Source: Spirochaetaceae bacterium (lineage in GTDB: Bacteria > Spirochaetota > Spirochaetia > SZUA-6 > Bin103). Taken from it: a DNA stretch of 64,000 nucleotides. The notes below the pieces were generated by a model. That model was not told the DNA's origin. It ran no database searches and worked only from the letters and a program-made list of their open reading frames with translations. The first letter of the stretch is position 1, and the number at the start of each line of letters is the position of its first letter. Shown here one piece after another: positions 1 to 8,398 of this stretch. Position numbers and translations under genes: made by a program. The stretch is from assembly GCA_028821475.1 (NCBI GenBank), contig JAPPGB010000032.1, positions 1-64,000 on the forward strand, in the 5' to 3' direction.

Positions 1-746
1 CAATCAGCTCGACCCAGAATCACGCTTATCCCATCGATATTCGTGGCGCTGCTGACACCGTGCTCCTTGATGACCTCGGGCGCGTTTATATAGGTGAGGC
101 TCTGGCCGAGATACTGTGCAAGCGCTGCGTTACTGGGCTCCGCCAGCTTGATAACAACCGTGTATCGGTCGGTGGCCGTTACCGACTCGCCAGGTGGCAG
201 CTGCCACGTAAGGGCGGTCGGTCCGGCTTCCGCAAAGTCGCCCAGGCCCAGCATGCGCTGAAAGTTGAATACGACATCATCAGCGGTTAGTTCTCTCCCA
301 TCCATCGGCGCCTTGTTTTGCCATTTAATACCTTTGCGGATCTTGAAGATAATCGTGAGTGGGTCGGGAGTGTCCCAGCTCTCAGCCAGATGCGGTCTAA
401 AGAGGGATAGAGGCAGGTACTGGCTACTGAACGAAAATATGTCCCTATCTATTGCCCAGTCCATGATTCCCAGCTTCTCTGTGGTGGCACCGGTGACCAG
501 TGTTGGGACATGGCTGAAATGGGTGTCAGCATTAAATGGCATCCAGGTGGCGTTCGTTGCAACGGTCAATGTCCCGCCATACTCTGGTGCCACCACCACC
601 TTGCCGGTGGTGGGGTCGGTCACATACTTCTTGTCGGCAGCGGCTGCCGGCTCCTCCTCTGCGCCAGCGGCCCACAGGCCGGTTGCGGTCAGGATGAGGC
701 CACACAGCACTGCGAGCCCCGTCTTAAATGGAATTGTCTGTCTCAT
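1..746 (-). CDS. Peptide-type ABC transporter substrate-binding protein, N-terminal part (cut by window edge)
   Basis: The reading frame opens with ATG at 746 and stays open to base 1, so the C-terminal part lies outside the window. The start is preceded by GGAGG at a good distance. The protein begins with a signal peptide ending near LWAAGAEEEP, followed by a binding-protein domain of the DppA/OppA type (SBP family 5) with the PEYGGTLT strand and the segment ESWDTPDPLTIIFKIRKG. It is closely similar over about 215 residues to the binding protein at 4031-5824, which points the other way. After APEVIKEHG the two sequences stop resembling each other abruptly, so this copy may be rearranged or frameshifted near the edge. 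Binding protein for oligopeptides or similar solutes in the periplasm is inferred from the family. Confidence 0.85.
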   Translation of the reverse strand, partial: MRQTIPFKTGLAVLCGLILTATGLWAAGAEEEPAAAADKKYVTDPTTGKVVVAPEYGGTLTVATNATWMPFNADTHFSHVPTLVTGATTEKLGIMDWAIDRDIFSFSSQYLPLSLFRPHLAESWDTPDPLTIIFKIRKGIKWQNKAPMDGRELTADDVVFNFQRMLGLGDFAEAGPTALTWQLPPGESVTATDRYTVVIKLAEPSNAALAQYLGQSLTYINAPEVIKEHGVSSATNIDGISVILGRAD

Positions 747-1486
747 AGAGATAGACCTCCGACAAATATTGTTTGAGAGCAGTCATTCCACTGCCGGCCC
801 CTCGCCTGCTCCATTCGAGCGAGGGCGACACCCCGTAGCGGCGCAGCCGTCCGGTCTTTCGTTAGTCTCTTATCGCGTGCCTCCTTTGGCGCGCCGCGCC
901 GAAAGGCAGCCATGCGCGCCGCCGCGCGTGGTGGCGGTGCTGCACGTCACCCATCTGCTTCTTGCTGCCGGCAAAGTCGCTACGCATGTTGATGTGGACT
1001 GGTGGAGTCGGCCGACGTCGGCCGTTGGAGGCACGGATGCGTGGCGGGTGTGTGCCACGCGGATGGCTGGTGCCGCGCTCAGCACCGGCGCCGAGCGGCT
1101 GGCTGCCGCGCGGTTAGGTAGTCGGTAGTCGGTAGTCGGTAGTCGGTAGCGGGCTGGATGCTGTCGGTGCCCATTTGCGGACGAGTGTAGAGGCCGGCCC
1201 AAATCCGTGACAAGCGCGACCCACCGCGTTGCGTCACCGCCAACCGGCCACTGCGCTGACTGTCATCATGGCACTTCATCGGCATCCGTCGCCCCAAGCG
1301 AGCCATGCTAGCGTGGGCGCGACCAGCCTGTCAACGACTCGGACGTCACCGAACATCACCGGCCACCACTGCGCTGACTGTCGTCATGGCGCGTCATCAT
1401 CGATCCGTCGAACCCACCCACTCTCTACGGTCGCCGGCCGGTTCCGTGGCTTGCAGCATCCCGGGGTTGTGCGTAGAGTCTCGTTC
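747..1486. other. Non-coding stretch with short repeats
   Basis: I see no convincing gene in these 740 bases. The left end must hold the promoter of the leftward binding-protein gene; the sequence ACAATATTTGT just upstream of its ribosome binding site is a short inverted repeat. The middle holds a 7-base tandem repeat at 1117-1148. The right part holds a duplicated GCGCTGACTGTC[A/G]TCATGGC element at 1253-1274 and 1371-1392, 118 bases apart. Confidence 0.5.
1117..1148. repeat. 7-base tandem repeat (GTAGTCG, about four copies)
   Basis: Four consecutive copies of GTAGTCG are visible, followed by a decayed copy. The tract lies outside any recognised gene and is a possible slippage site. Confidence 0.8.
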
Positions 1487-2212
1487 ATGAGCCACGCTGC
1501 TCTCCCGACCGACTCGGCAACAGGCGCGATGGGGGCGCCCGTCGCTCCGGTCATTCCGCTGGAGAATGGAGATCGGCTGCCGCGTTGCGAGTTTGAGCGG
1601 CGCTATCTCGCCCGGCCCGACATCAAGAAGGCGGAACTGATCGAGGGGGTAGTCCACATGCCGTCGCCCGTCCGCGCGACCCATGCCGAGAAGCACGGTG
1701 ACCTGTTGGCATGGCTGCGCGTTTACAGCGCATCGACCCCCGGCGTCTCGGTGCTCGACAACGCCACCGTGCGTCTGGACCTCGACAACGAGCCGCAGCC
1801 CGACGTGCTCATGCGCATCAAGCCGGCCGCCATCGGCCGGTCGCGACTCGACGCCGACGACTACGTGAGCGGCGCGCCCGAGTTGGTGGTCGAAGTGGTG
1901 GCGAGCAGCGCAGCCTACGACCTGCATGACAAGCTGCACGCCTACCGCCGCAACGGGGTGCTGGAGTACCTGGTCTGGCGGGTATACGATGACGCAATCG
2001 ACTGGTTCGTGCTTACCGCAGACGAGTACCGGCCCCTGGCGCCGGATGCCGCCGGAATTCTGTACAGCCAGACGTTCGCCGGTCTGCGCCTTGCCTCCAA
2101 CGCGCTCCTCGCCGGCGACTTCGCCGGCGTGCTGTGCGAGTTGAGCAACGGCATCGCCACCCCTGAGCATTCCGCGTTCGTCGCCAAACTGGGATCGGCG
2201 TCCGCTCGATAG
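1487..2212 (+). CDS. Uma2 family (DUF820) putative restriction endonuclease
   Basis: The 241-residue protein has the layout of the Uma2/DUF820 family, a PD-(D/E)XK-fold nuclease group of unclear role that is often present in many copies. Visible motifs are the substrate-side AELIEGVVHMPSP segment near residue 50, the conserved EPQPDVLM segment near 105, and PELVVEVVASS followed by KLHAYRRNGVLEYLVW near 130-165. The frame is open further upstream, but the family begins near ERRYLAR, so ATG 1487 is preferred over upstream starts. The 3' end is intact. It is a single gene with no visible partner, lying between two ABC binding-protein paralogs and next to a toxin-antitoxin pair. Confidence 0.8.
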   Translation: MSHAALPTDSATGAMGAPVAPVIPLENGDRLPRCEFERRYLARPDIKKAELIEGVVHMPSPVRATHAEKHGDLLAWLRVYSASTPGVSVLDNATVRLDLDNEPQPDVLMRIKPAAIGRSRLDADDYVSGAPELVVEVVASSAAYDLHDKLHAYRRNGVLEYLVWRVYDDAIDWFVLTADEYRPLAPDAAGILYSQTFAGLRLASNALLAGDFAGVLCELSNGIATPEHSAFVAKLGSASAR

Positions 2213-2394
2213 TCCGCCTCTCAGGTGCCGCGGTCGCGGAGTCAGCGGTCACCGTAGCGTCGTCCAGTCACTCGGGTCGACGGCGGCACCCGCGCCCGCG
2301 CAGTCCGGCCCACCGTCCCGTAAGCAGTCCACCCGGTCGCAATCGGCGCCACGCTACCAGCCAGTTCAGCGTCGACTCGATCGAGAGGCGACGG

Positions 2395-2510
2395 CGAGAA
2401 CAAGGCGATAGCACACACGTAGCAATCCTGCAGGGAGTACCGGACCTTGCCGGCTTGGCGCGTATCGACGACCTTGGCGGCGTGACGCAGAAGATCTTCC
2501 GCCGCGGGCC
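2395..2510 (-). pseudogene. Possible transposase remnant in an otherwise empty gap
   Basis: The 479 bases between 2213 and 2691 hold no intact gene. On the minus strand a short stretch reads DTRQAGKVRYSLQDCY followed by VCAIALFS. It resembles the N-terminus of a transposase family that begins with a DPR..G.V.YSL.D pattern. The rest of the supposed gene is not present. This could be chance resemblance; I cannot check it without a search. Confidence 0.22.
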
Positions 2511-2656
2511 GGCGGGAGCTGGCGTGCCGGTCACGGTCTGGGGGACGTAGCGCCAAGCGCGACGTCGCTGGTTGGCTACCAACTCCAGTACGCTCCACGC
2601 CGGGAATGGTGCATGACGGGTGTGACTGACGGTTGACTGACGACACGCGCGCGCCC

Positions 2657-2685
2657 TTGCAGGCGTCGTATGAGCGCTGTATATT
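2657..2685 (+). promoter_or_regulatory. Promoter placed for a leaderless toxin-antitoxin transcript
   Basis: TTGCAG at 2657-2662 and TATATT at 2680-2685 are separated by exactly 17 bases, a near-consensus sigma-70 arrangement. The antitoxin ATG begins only six bases after the -10 element, so transcription from this promoter would start at or next to the A of the ATG. There is no ribosome binding site between the promoter and the start, consistent with a leaderless mRNA. Confidence 0.6.
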
Positions 2686-2691
2686 CGTCAT

Positions 2692-3315
2692 ATGGCGCGC
2701 GCATCCTCTAAACAGTCCGCGACTCTTCAAGCATATGCTGACCCGGCCGAGATGCCGGCGAGCGAAGCCACGCGCGTCGCGATGCTCCTGGCTATCGACG
2801 AGCCGGACATACGGAGTGACGTACAGCTCGCGCGGCTGGTCGCCGGCGGTTTGCTTCCGGCATCGGCCGTCGCCCTGGCCGAGGTGCTTGGGCAGCATCG
2901 GGTGGTTGGACCGGTAGTCCCCGAGGCAACGCTCCGGCGAGTGCGCAGAGGCAGGAAAGTGCTGTCCAGACAGCATAGCGAACGACTCTATGAACTGGGA
3001 CGCGTCGTCGATGCAGTCAGCCGCGCCTACCACGGAGACCGGGACGCAATCGAAGCGTTCCTGAGCCGTCCACACCCATTGCTCGAAGGCGAGACGCCGT
3101 TCGACATGGTGCGCTCCAGCTCGGCAGGTGCGGAAGCGGTTCTGAATCTCATTCGTCGGGCGGAGGCCGGCGTGGCTGTTTGGCGAAACCGCGAACGCTC
3201 CCGCGGACGATGCGTGCCTATCGGATCGGCGATCCTGCTGGCCGGTTTCCGGTGTGGAGCACGGCAGGCGCCAGACGCGTGTCCGGCCGGTGGCACGAGG
3301 CCGGCGCCGAAGTAA
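2692..3315 (+). CDS. Xre/MbcA/ParS-type antitoxin (DUF2384)
   Basis: The first 165 or so residues match antitoxins paired with RES toxins: an N-terminal helical region, ALAEVLGQHRVVG, then VLSRQHSERLYELGRVVDAV and a C-terminal FLSRPHPLLEGETPFDMV segment ending in VLNLIRRAEAGVAV. Such proteins bind the toxin and repress the operon. Family members normally stop just after that last segment, at or near the toxin start. Here no stop is present and the frame runs 43 codons further into the toxin gene, so the tail beyond about residue 164 probably reflects loss of the normal stop. The start is fixed by the promoter immediately upstream. Confidence 0.8.
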   Translation: MARASSKQSATLQAYADPAEMPASEATRVAMLLAIDEPDIRSDVQLARLVAGGLLPASAVALAEVLGQHRVVGPVVPEATLRRVRRGRKVLSRQHSERLYELGRVVDAVSRAYHGDRDAIEAFLSRPHPLLEGETPFDMVRSSSAGAEAVLNLIRRAEAGVAVWRNRERSRGRCVPIGSAILLAGFRCGARQAPDACPAGGTRPAPK

Positions 3316-3671
3316 TCTACGCCTCCGAATCCTATTCGACAGCCATGTTGGAGACGCTCGCCCATTGGAACGGAGCGCCGCCGCCGAACCAGCACTTCGT
3401 CGAGATCACGATACCTACGGGCACCAGCCATGAGGTGGTAACGGCCGATCTCGTTCGCGATTGGTCCCATCCGGACGGGGAGGCGGCCCGCCGCTTCGGT
3501 CGCGCGTGGTATGCCGACATCCGAAGTACACTCCTGATCGTCCCGTCGGTCGTGGCACGTATGGAGCGCAACATAGTCATCAACACGCGGCATGCAGATT
3601 TCGATCGCTTGACGGTCGGTCTGGAAACCCCCGTCTGGTGGGACCAGCGCCTCTTTCGCGACTCCGACTGA
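3210..3671 (+). CDS. RES domain toxin
   Basis: The 153-residue protein starts MRAYRIGDPAGRFPVWS and shows the conserved GRWHEAG strand, IYASESYSTAMLETLAHW and a terminal WWDQRLF, the signature of RES toxins. The family's studied members are ADP-ribosyltransferase-fold enzymes that deplete NAD+. ATG 3210 matches the family start; a TTG at 3180 would add ten residues. The gene overlaps the open tail of the antitoxin frame by about 100 bases. The Arg and Glu positions expected for the active site appear present, so the toxin is likely intact. Confidence 0.85.
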   Translation: MRAYRIGDPAGRFPVWSTAGARRVSGRWHEAGAEVIYASESYSTAMLETLAHWNGAPPPNQHFVEITIPTGTSHEVVTADLVRDWSHPDGEAARRFGRAWYADIRSTLLIVPSVVARMERNIVINTRHADFDRLTVGLETPVWWDQRLFRDSD

Positions 3672-4030
3672 CCGCGTAGCTGCCGGACGAGCACCTCTTG
3701 TACTGGTTGCGGGGTTGCGGTGGGCCGAGCTGGAGGGAGCCTCGGAACACCTGGTCGATACCGCGCTGGAGTGCCGGGACGAGGAGCACTACCTGCAACT
3801 GCTCTTGACGAAACGCGTTTGACACCTGGCCTCGTCCATGCCATGGTTGCGCGAAGCGGGCCGATGCGTATGACCTGAGCCCATGATCCCATGAGGCACC
3901 CGCCACGCGCACGACGATTTGTGATTGCCGTCGCTGTTTGGCCGCCTGCGTTGCGGGCGCGAGAGTGGCAGGGAGCGGCAACTCACCACGGCAGAACTCT
4001 CAACACACAGAGAATCGAGGAGTGATCAAT
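3672..4030 (+). other. Gap with a possible decayed C-terminus and the leader of the binding-protein gene
   Basis: No intact gene is seen. One plus-strand frame ending at 3822 reads WAELEGASEHLVDTALECRD and then a short tail ending LLLTKRV; it looks protein-like but has no start and no family I can name. The 3' end of the gap holds the untranslated leader of the next gene, with GAGGAG at 4017-4022. Confidence 0.3.
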
Positions 4031-5824
4031 ATGGATCTTCCAAGAATCGCACCCACCTTCGTGTGTGTGCTCGTGCTCGGCTTGGCCGCAACCGGCCTGT
4101 GGGCGGCTGCGGCGGAAGAGGAGCCGGCCGCGGCGATGGAGAAGGAAATGGTGCGCGACCCGGCCACCGGCGAGATGGTCAGCGCGCCCGAGTACGGCGG
4201 GACCTTGACCTATGCCACCGGCGGCGCCGCTCCGGCGAATGCTGACACCCACTTCCTCCATGTCCAGGCAATGGTCACCGGCGCCACCACGGAGAAGCTG
4301 GGCATCATGGACTGGGCCATCGACAGGGACGAGTTTTCGTTCCGCAACACGTACATACCGTTGTCCGTCTACCGACCACATCTGGCTGAGAGCTGGGACA
4401 CCCCCGACCCGCTCACGATCATCTTCAACATCCGCAAGGGAGTGAACTGGCAAAACAAGGCGCCGATGAACGGGAGGGAGTTTACCGCTGATGACGTCGT
4501 ATTCAACTTTCATCGCCTGCTGGGCCTGGGCGAGTTCGCCGAAGCCGGGCCGAGTCCCTTTACCTATCAGCGGCCAGCTGGCGAGTCGGTAACGGCCACC
4601 GACCGATACACGGTCGTCATCAAGCTGCCGGAGCCCAGTGCCGTAGCGCTCGGACAGTATCTCGGCATCGGCCTCACCTACATGAACGCCCCCGAGGTGA
4701 TCCGGGAGCACGGTGACGTGAAGGACTGGCGGAACCTGGTCGGTACCGGGCCCTATCTGCTGACCGATTGGACCGACGGTAGCTCATTTACCTTCCAGAA
4801 AAATCCCGACTACTGGAAAGACGACGAGAAGTACCCGGGGAATCGGCTGCCCTATATCGACGAGATACAGGGCCTTATCGTCCTGGAAGAAGCCACCTAC
4901 CTGGCGGGACTGCGCACCGGCAAGATTGATTTCCTGGGCTTTCCCGTTGGCGTCTCCGACATCACGTCGGTCGAGGTGCTTGAGAGCCTGCAGAAAAACA
5001 ACCCCGAAATCGTGCTGCAGGCGTGGTGGGACCGTTCGGAAAACTCGTATGCGATTGACGCGAGCAAGCCGCCGTTTGACGACGTCAGGGTGCGCCGGGC
5101 GATGCAGATGGCAATCGACCTCGAGGGCATCGACCGCAGCGTCTACCAGGGCACTTCAGCCTGGCAGCCTCAGGGCATAATCGGGGAAGGCGTCGGCGGG
5201 TACTTCACCCCTTTCGACGAGTGGCCCGAAGAGGTCAAGAAGGGCTATCGGTACGATCCGGCCGGGGCGGAAGCGTTGCTGGATGAGGCCGGATATCCGC
5301 GCGGTGCCGACGGCACGCGATTCAAGACCGTGTTGAACCATCTTTATCGGTTTCCCTTGGGGTACAGCGAACTGGCTGCCACCTACTGGGCCGAGATTGG
5401 CGTTGACGTGAAGATCAACGTATTGGATGAAGCCGACCCGGCGCGAAGCAACCGTACGTGGGAAGGTCTGATATATCACACGATGGGCAACAACACTGAG
5501 CCGTTGGGTTTCGTACGCCAGATGGTACACTCGAGCAGCCACGAAGACCTGCACGGAGTCAGGTACCCTGAGTTGGATGCCCTGCTCGACGCCGCCGCGG
5601 CCACTGATTCCGAAGAGGAACGGCAGAGGCTGGTCAAAGAGGTGGATCTGTACACCATGGAGAACCACTGGTGGATATGGGGTCCCAAAGCCGGGAAGTA
5701 CATGTCGCACCAGCCGTGGGTGGTCGGCTTCAACGGTGAAACCTGGCTTGGATTCATGGACCGCCTCACCATCCTCGCACGTCTCTGGATCGACAGTGAA
5801 CTGAAGGCGGAAATGGGTCATTAG
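4031..5824 (+). CDS. Peptide-type ABC transporter substrate-binding protein
   Basis: The 597-residue protein is a complete family-5 extracellular solute-binding protein, the class that delivers peptides, opines or sugars oligomers to DppBC-type permeases. It has a signal peptide (cleavage expected near GLWAAAAEEE), the PEYGGTLTYATGG strand, NWQNKAPMNGREFTADDVVF, and DDVRVRRAMQMAIDLEGI near residue 350. ATG 4031 is chosen because GAGGAG lies eight bases upstream; the frame is open further upstream. It is the first gene of an operon with two permeases. A strong hairpin follows the stop codon. The paralog at the left window edge shares its N-terminal third. The substrate cannot be told from sequence. 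Confidence 0.92.
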   Translation: MDLPRIAPTFVCVLVLGLAATGLWAAAAEEEPAAAMEKEMVRDPATGEMVSAPEYGGTLTYATGGAAPANADTHFLHVQAMVTGATTEKLGIMDWAIDRDEFSFRNTYIPLSVYRPHLAESWDTPDPLTIIFNIRKGVNWQNKAPMNGREFTADDVVFNFHRLLGLGEFAEAGPSPFTYQRPAGESVTATDRYTVVIKLPEPSAVALGQYLGIGLTYMNAPEVIREHGDVKDWRNLVGTGPYLLTDWTDGSSFTFQKNPDYWKDDEKYPGNRLPYIDEIQGLIVLEEATYLAGLRTGKIDFLGFPVGVSDITSVEVLESLQKNNPEIVLQAWWDRSENSYAIDASKPPFDDVRVRRAMQMAIDLEGIDRSVYQGTSAWQPQGIIGEGVGGYFTPFDEWPEEVKKGYRYDPAGAEALLDEAGYPRGADGTRFKTVLNHLYRFPLGYSELAATYWAEIGVDVKINVLDEADPARSNRTWEGLIYHTMGNNTEPLGFVRQMVHSSSHEDLHGVRYPELDALLDAAAATDSEEERQRLVKEVDLYTMENHWWIWGPKAGKYMSHQPWVVGFNGETWLGFMDRLTILARLWIDSELKAEMGH

Positions 5825-5829
5825 CCTGG

Positions 5830-5860
5830 CGGAGGGGGGCAACGTAATTGTCCCCCTCCG
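5830..5860 (+). terminator. Intercistronic hairpin after the binding-protein gene
   Basis: CGGAGGGGG and CCCCCTCCG form a nine-base-pair stem, extended by a G-U pair and three more pairs around the five-base loop CGTAA. No T-run follows, so it is unlikely to be a complete terminator. Such hairpins between a binding protein and its permeases commonly protect the 3' end of the binding-protein mRNA; that role is inferred. Confidence 0.7.
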
Positions 5861-5899
5861 AGGGTCAGATGACGGGAAGATCGCGATCAGGCGCAGCAT

Positions 5900-6853
5900 A
5901 TGAGAGCCCACGTCATCAGGCGGTTGTTGCTGGTCATCCCCACCCTGTTCATCCTCAGCATCCTGGTCTTTCTGTCGGTCCGCTTCATCCCGGGTGATGT
6001 GATCGACGTGATGCAAGGCAGGCTGGGCGGCTTGGGGCAGGTGGACCGTGCCGCGCTCGAGCGGATGCTGGGACTGGACCAGCCGGTGTACGTGCAGTAC
6101 GGGCGCTGGTTGGGCGATATCCTGCTGCACGGCAGCCTGGGCCGCTCGCTGATGGGCGACTGGCTGGTAGAGGAGAAGATTCTCGCTCGATTGCCGGTCA
6201 CCATCGAATTGGGCGTGCTGTCAATCGTCATCGGGCTGTTGATCGCGCTCCCCGTCGGCATCTACTCGGCGATTCGCCAGGATACGGCGGTCGACTACGC
6301 CGGCCGCTCCATCGCCATCCTGGGCCTGGCAACGCCCAACTTCTGGCTCGCCCTCATGGTCATGATCTACCCGGCCATCTGGTGGGGCTGGTCGCCGCCG
6401 ATGCGGCTGATCACGTTCAGCGAAGACCCGCTGGGGAACCTCGGCATGTTCCTGATTCCGAGCCTGATCCTGGGGACCTACCTGGCCGCCGCCACCATGC
6501 GGATGACGCGCACCATGATGCTGGAGGTGCTGCGGCAGGACTACATCCGGACGGCGTGGTCCAAGGGCCTGAAGGAGCGGGTGGTGGTGGTGCGGCACGC
6601 GGTCAAGAACGTGCTGATTCCGGTGGTTACGCTGATCGGCCTGCAGTTGCCCATCCTGGTAGGCGGCGCCGTGATCATCGAGAACATATTCAACCTGCCC
6701 GGGTTGGGCCGCCTGATGCTGGTGGCGCTCACTGACAGAGACTTCCCGGTGGTCGCCGGCATCAACCTGGTGTTCGGCACCGCGGTGATGGGGATCAACC
6801 TGGTGATCGACCTGGTCTATGCGGTCCTGGATCCCCGGGTCCGGTACCAGTAG
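5900..6853 (+). CDS. ABC transporter permease, DppB type
   Basis: The 317-residue membrane protein opens with RRLLLVIPTLFILSILVFLSVRFIPGD, the typical first helix and FIPGD motif of DppB/OppB permeases, and has six predicted membrane segments. The EAA-type cytoplasmic loop that contacts the ATPase reads RQDYIRTAWSKGLKERVVV near residue 215. The gene is 75 bases after the binding protein and is followed 19 bases later by the second permease. No strong ribosome binding site is visible before ATG 5900. Confidence 0.92.
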   Translation: MRAHVIRRLLLVIPTLFILSILVFLSVRFIPGDVIDVMQGRLGGLGQVDRAALERMLGLDQPVYVQYGRWLGDILLHGSLGRSLMGDWLVEEKILARLPVTIELGVLSIVIGLLIALPVGIYSAIRQDTAVDYAGRSIAILGLATPNFWLALMVMIYPAIWWGWSPPMRLITFSEDPLGNLGMFLIPSLILGTYLAAATMRMTRTMMLEVLRQDYIRTAWSKGLKERVVVVRHAVKNVLIPVVTLIGLQLPILVGGAVIIENIFNLPGLGRLMLVALTDRDFPVVAGINLVFGTAVMGINLVIDLVYAVLDPRVRYQ

Positions 6854-6872
6854 GGGCCGGGGACCTGGCAGC

Positions 6873-7751
6873 ATGCGCACGCGATTCCTGACCCGGCTGG
6901 TCAGGGAGAAGCCGCTCGGCACGGCCAGCGGCATCGCCGTAGTGATCCTGATTCTGGTGGCCATCTTCGCCGACGTCCTCGCTCCCTATCCCTATGGTGA
7001 ACGGCACCTGCCCGACCGCTTGCAGGGCTCATCGGCCCAGTATCTGCTCGGCACCGACCACCTGGGGCGCGACCTCCTGAGCCGCATCATCCACGGTGCC
7101 CGGGTCTCTCTGACGGTGGGTCTGGCAGCCACCACGGTCAACGTGCTGGTCGCCGTACTGATCGGCGGCACGTCGGGATTCCTGGGCGGCAGGCTGGACC
7201 TGGTGGTGCAGCGGTTCGTGGACGCCTGGATGTCGTTCCCGGGACTGCTGCTGTTGTTGACCGTCATATCGATCGTGGGGCAGGGGCTGCTGCAACTGAT
7301 CGCGGTCCTGGGCATCTCGGGCGGCATCGTCGGCTCGCGCGTGCTCAGGAGCGCCGTCATCGGGGTAAAGGGGAACGACTATTTTCAGTCGGCGGTGGCG
7401 ATCGGCGCCTCGCAGTGGAAGATCATCGTCCGCCATGTGCTGCCCAACATCGCGGCACCGATCATCGTGGTATTCAGCATCAACGTCGGGGGCGTGATCA
7501 TCTCGGAGGCTGCGTTGAGCTTTCTGGGCTTCGGCCTGCCGATCGAGATTCCGAGCTGGGGCGGGATGCTGAGCCGGGAGGGACGCCAGTACATGGAGGC
7601 GGCGCCGCACCTCGCCTTGTGGCCCGGCCTGGCGCTGACGGTCACCGTGTACAGCCTGAACATGCTCGGCGACGCGGTGCGCGACCTGCTCGACCCGCGG
7701 CTGATCGGCGGCGCCGGCCGTCTCGGCGCGCAAGACACCAGGTCCGTGTAG
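6873..7751 (+). CDS. ABC transporter permease, DppC type
   Basis: The 292-residue protein has the DppC layout: an N-terminal helix, the YLLGTDHLGRDLLSRIIHGAR motif region (periplasmic loop), and the EAA loop DYFQSAVAIGASQWKIIVRH around residue 175, then ALSFLGFGLP. ATG 6873 is preferred because residues upstream of it are not family-like and overlap the DppB gene. The operon seems to end here: no ATPase genes follow, and the next bases are decayed gene fragments. The system must borrow ATPases from elsewhere, or they were lost in the rearranged zone that begins here. Confidence 0.92.
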   Translation: MRTRFLTRLVREKPLGTASGIAVVILILVAIFADVLAPYPYGERHLPDRLQGSSAQYLLGTDHLGRDLLSRIIHGARVSLTVGLAATTVNVLVAVLIGGTSGFLGGRLDLVVQRFVDAWMSFPGLLLLLTVISIVGQGLLQLIAVLGISGGIVGSRVLRSAVIGVKGNDYFQSAVAIGASQWKIIVRHVLPNIAAPIIVVFSINVGGVIISEAALSFLGFGLPIEIPSWGGMLSREGRQYMEAAPHLALWPGLALTVTVYSLNMLGDAVRDLLDPRLIGGAGRLGAQDTRSV

Positions 7752-7824
7752 CGGTAGTGAGGCGAAGGCGCGCTGCGGCATTCGCGCGTCCGGCAGGTCG
7801 CGTCGCACCGGCAGTCCTCTCTGG

Positions 7825-7915
7825 CCAGCGTTACCTTGAGGCTCGGTTCAAGCTCTTCAACGTGGCGCTCGACAGGGTGCCCAGGTAGTTGGTGAGAACG
7901 GACTTTGGCAGGCTT
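7825..7915 (-). pseudogene. MazF/PemK-like toxin C-terminal remnant
   Basis: Reading the minus strand gives LPKSVLTNYLGTLSSATLKS and then a short helix ending in a frameshift, resembling the C-terminal end of MazF/PemK endoribonuclease toxins. No N-terminal part is present. The remnant abuts the MFS fragment at about 7916, so the boundary is a recombination joint. The assignment rests on a short stretch and is tentative. Confidence 0.35.
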
Positions 7916-7916
7916 A

Positions 7917-8173
7917 TCGGGCGATAAGGATGCGCTTGCGGTTGAGCGGTCGGCCAGCACGCCGGCGAGCGAACTGGCCAGGAACGAACCGAGCATGCGG
8001 ATGGCGAACAGGGCGCCGAGCGCCGCGCCCGCCCCGGTGAACTGCGTCAGCAGCGTGGACGAGGCGATGAGGTTGAACCAGTCGCCGAACAGGCTGGCGA
8101 ACCGGGCGAACCACAGCAGTCGAAAGGCCCGGCTGCCGCGCAGCAACTCTCCGTAGCCGCCACGGCTACGCAT
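7917..8173 (-). pseudogene. MFS transporter N-terminal fragment (duplicate of 13440-14702)
   Basis: From ATG 8173 the minus strand reads GYGELLRGSRAFRLLWFA and continues through FGDWFNLIASSTLL to LGSFLASSLAGVLADR. This matches the first helices of the intact transporter at 13440-14702 almost residue for residue. At ADRYN two bases are missing relative to the intact gene, which shifts the frame, and similarity ends at about 7917. The upstream bases to the next gene also match the region upstream of the intact MFS gene, so the fragment belongs to a segmental duplication. Confidence 0.85.
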
Positions 8174-8398
8174 GGCACGCCTCCGGCCGGCGCTGCGCCC
8201 GAATAACACCACTGCCGCGCAGCGATTCGCCGCCGCGTTCACGCATGCGGCGCCCCCGGCGGTGACCACGACGGGCGCCCGCGGCGGAGTTGGAGCGAGC
8301 CGTCGCGTGTCTCCTCATCGGTTGGCGGGATGGTGGAGATACCTGCCGCCAGCGTCAACGAGCAGATGCAATTCGCGCAATGGGGTAGGTTGTGCCCC

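Noticed and set aside
1229-1486. Upstream extension of the Uma2 gene to 1229
   Set aside because: The added 86 residues cover a duplicated non-coding element and do not resemble the family N-terminus.
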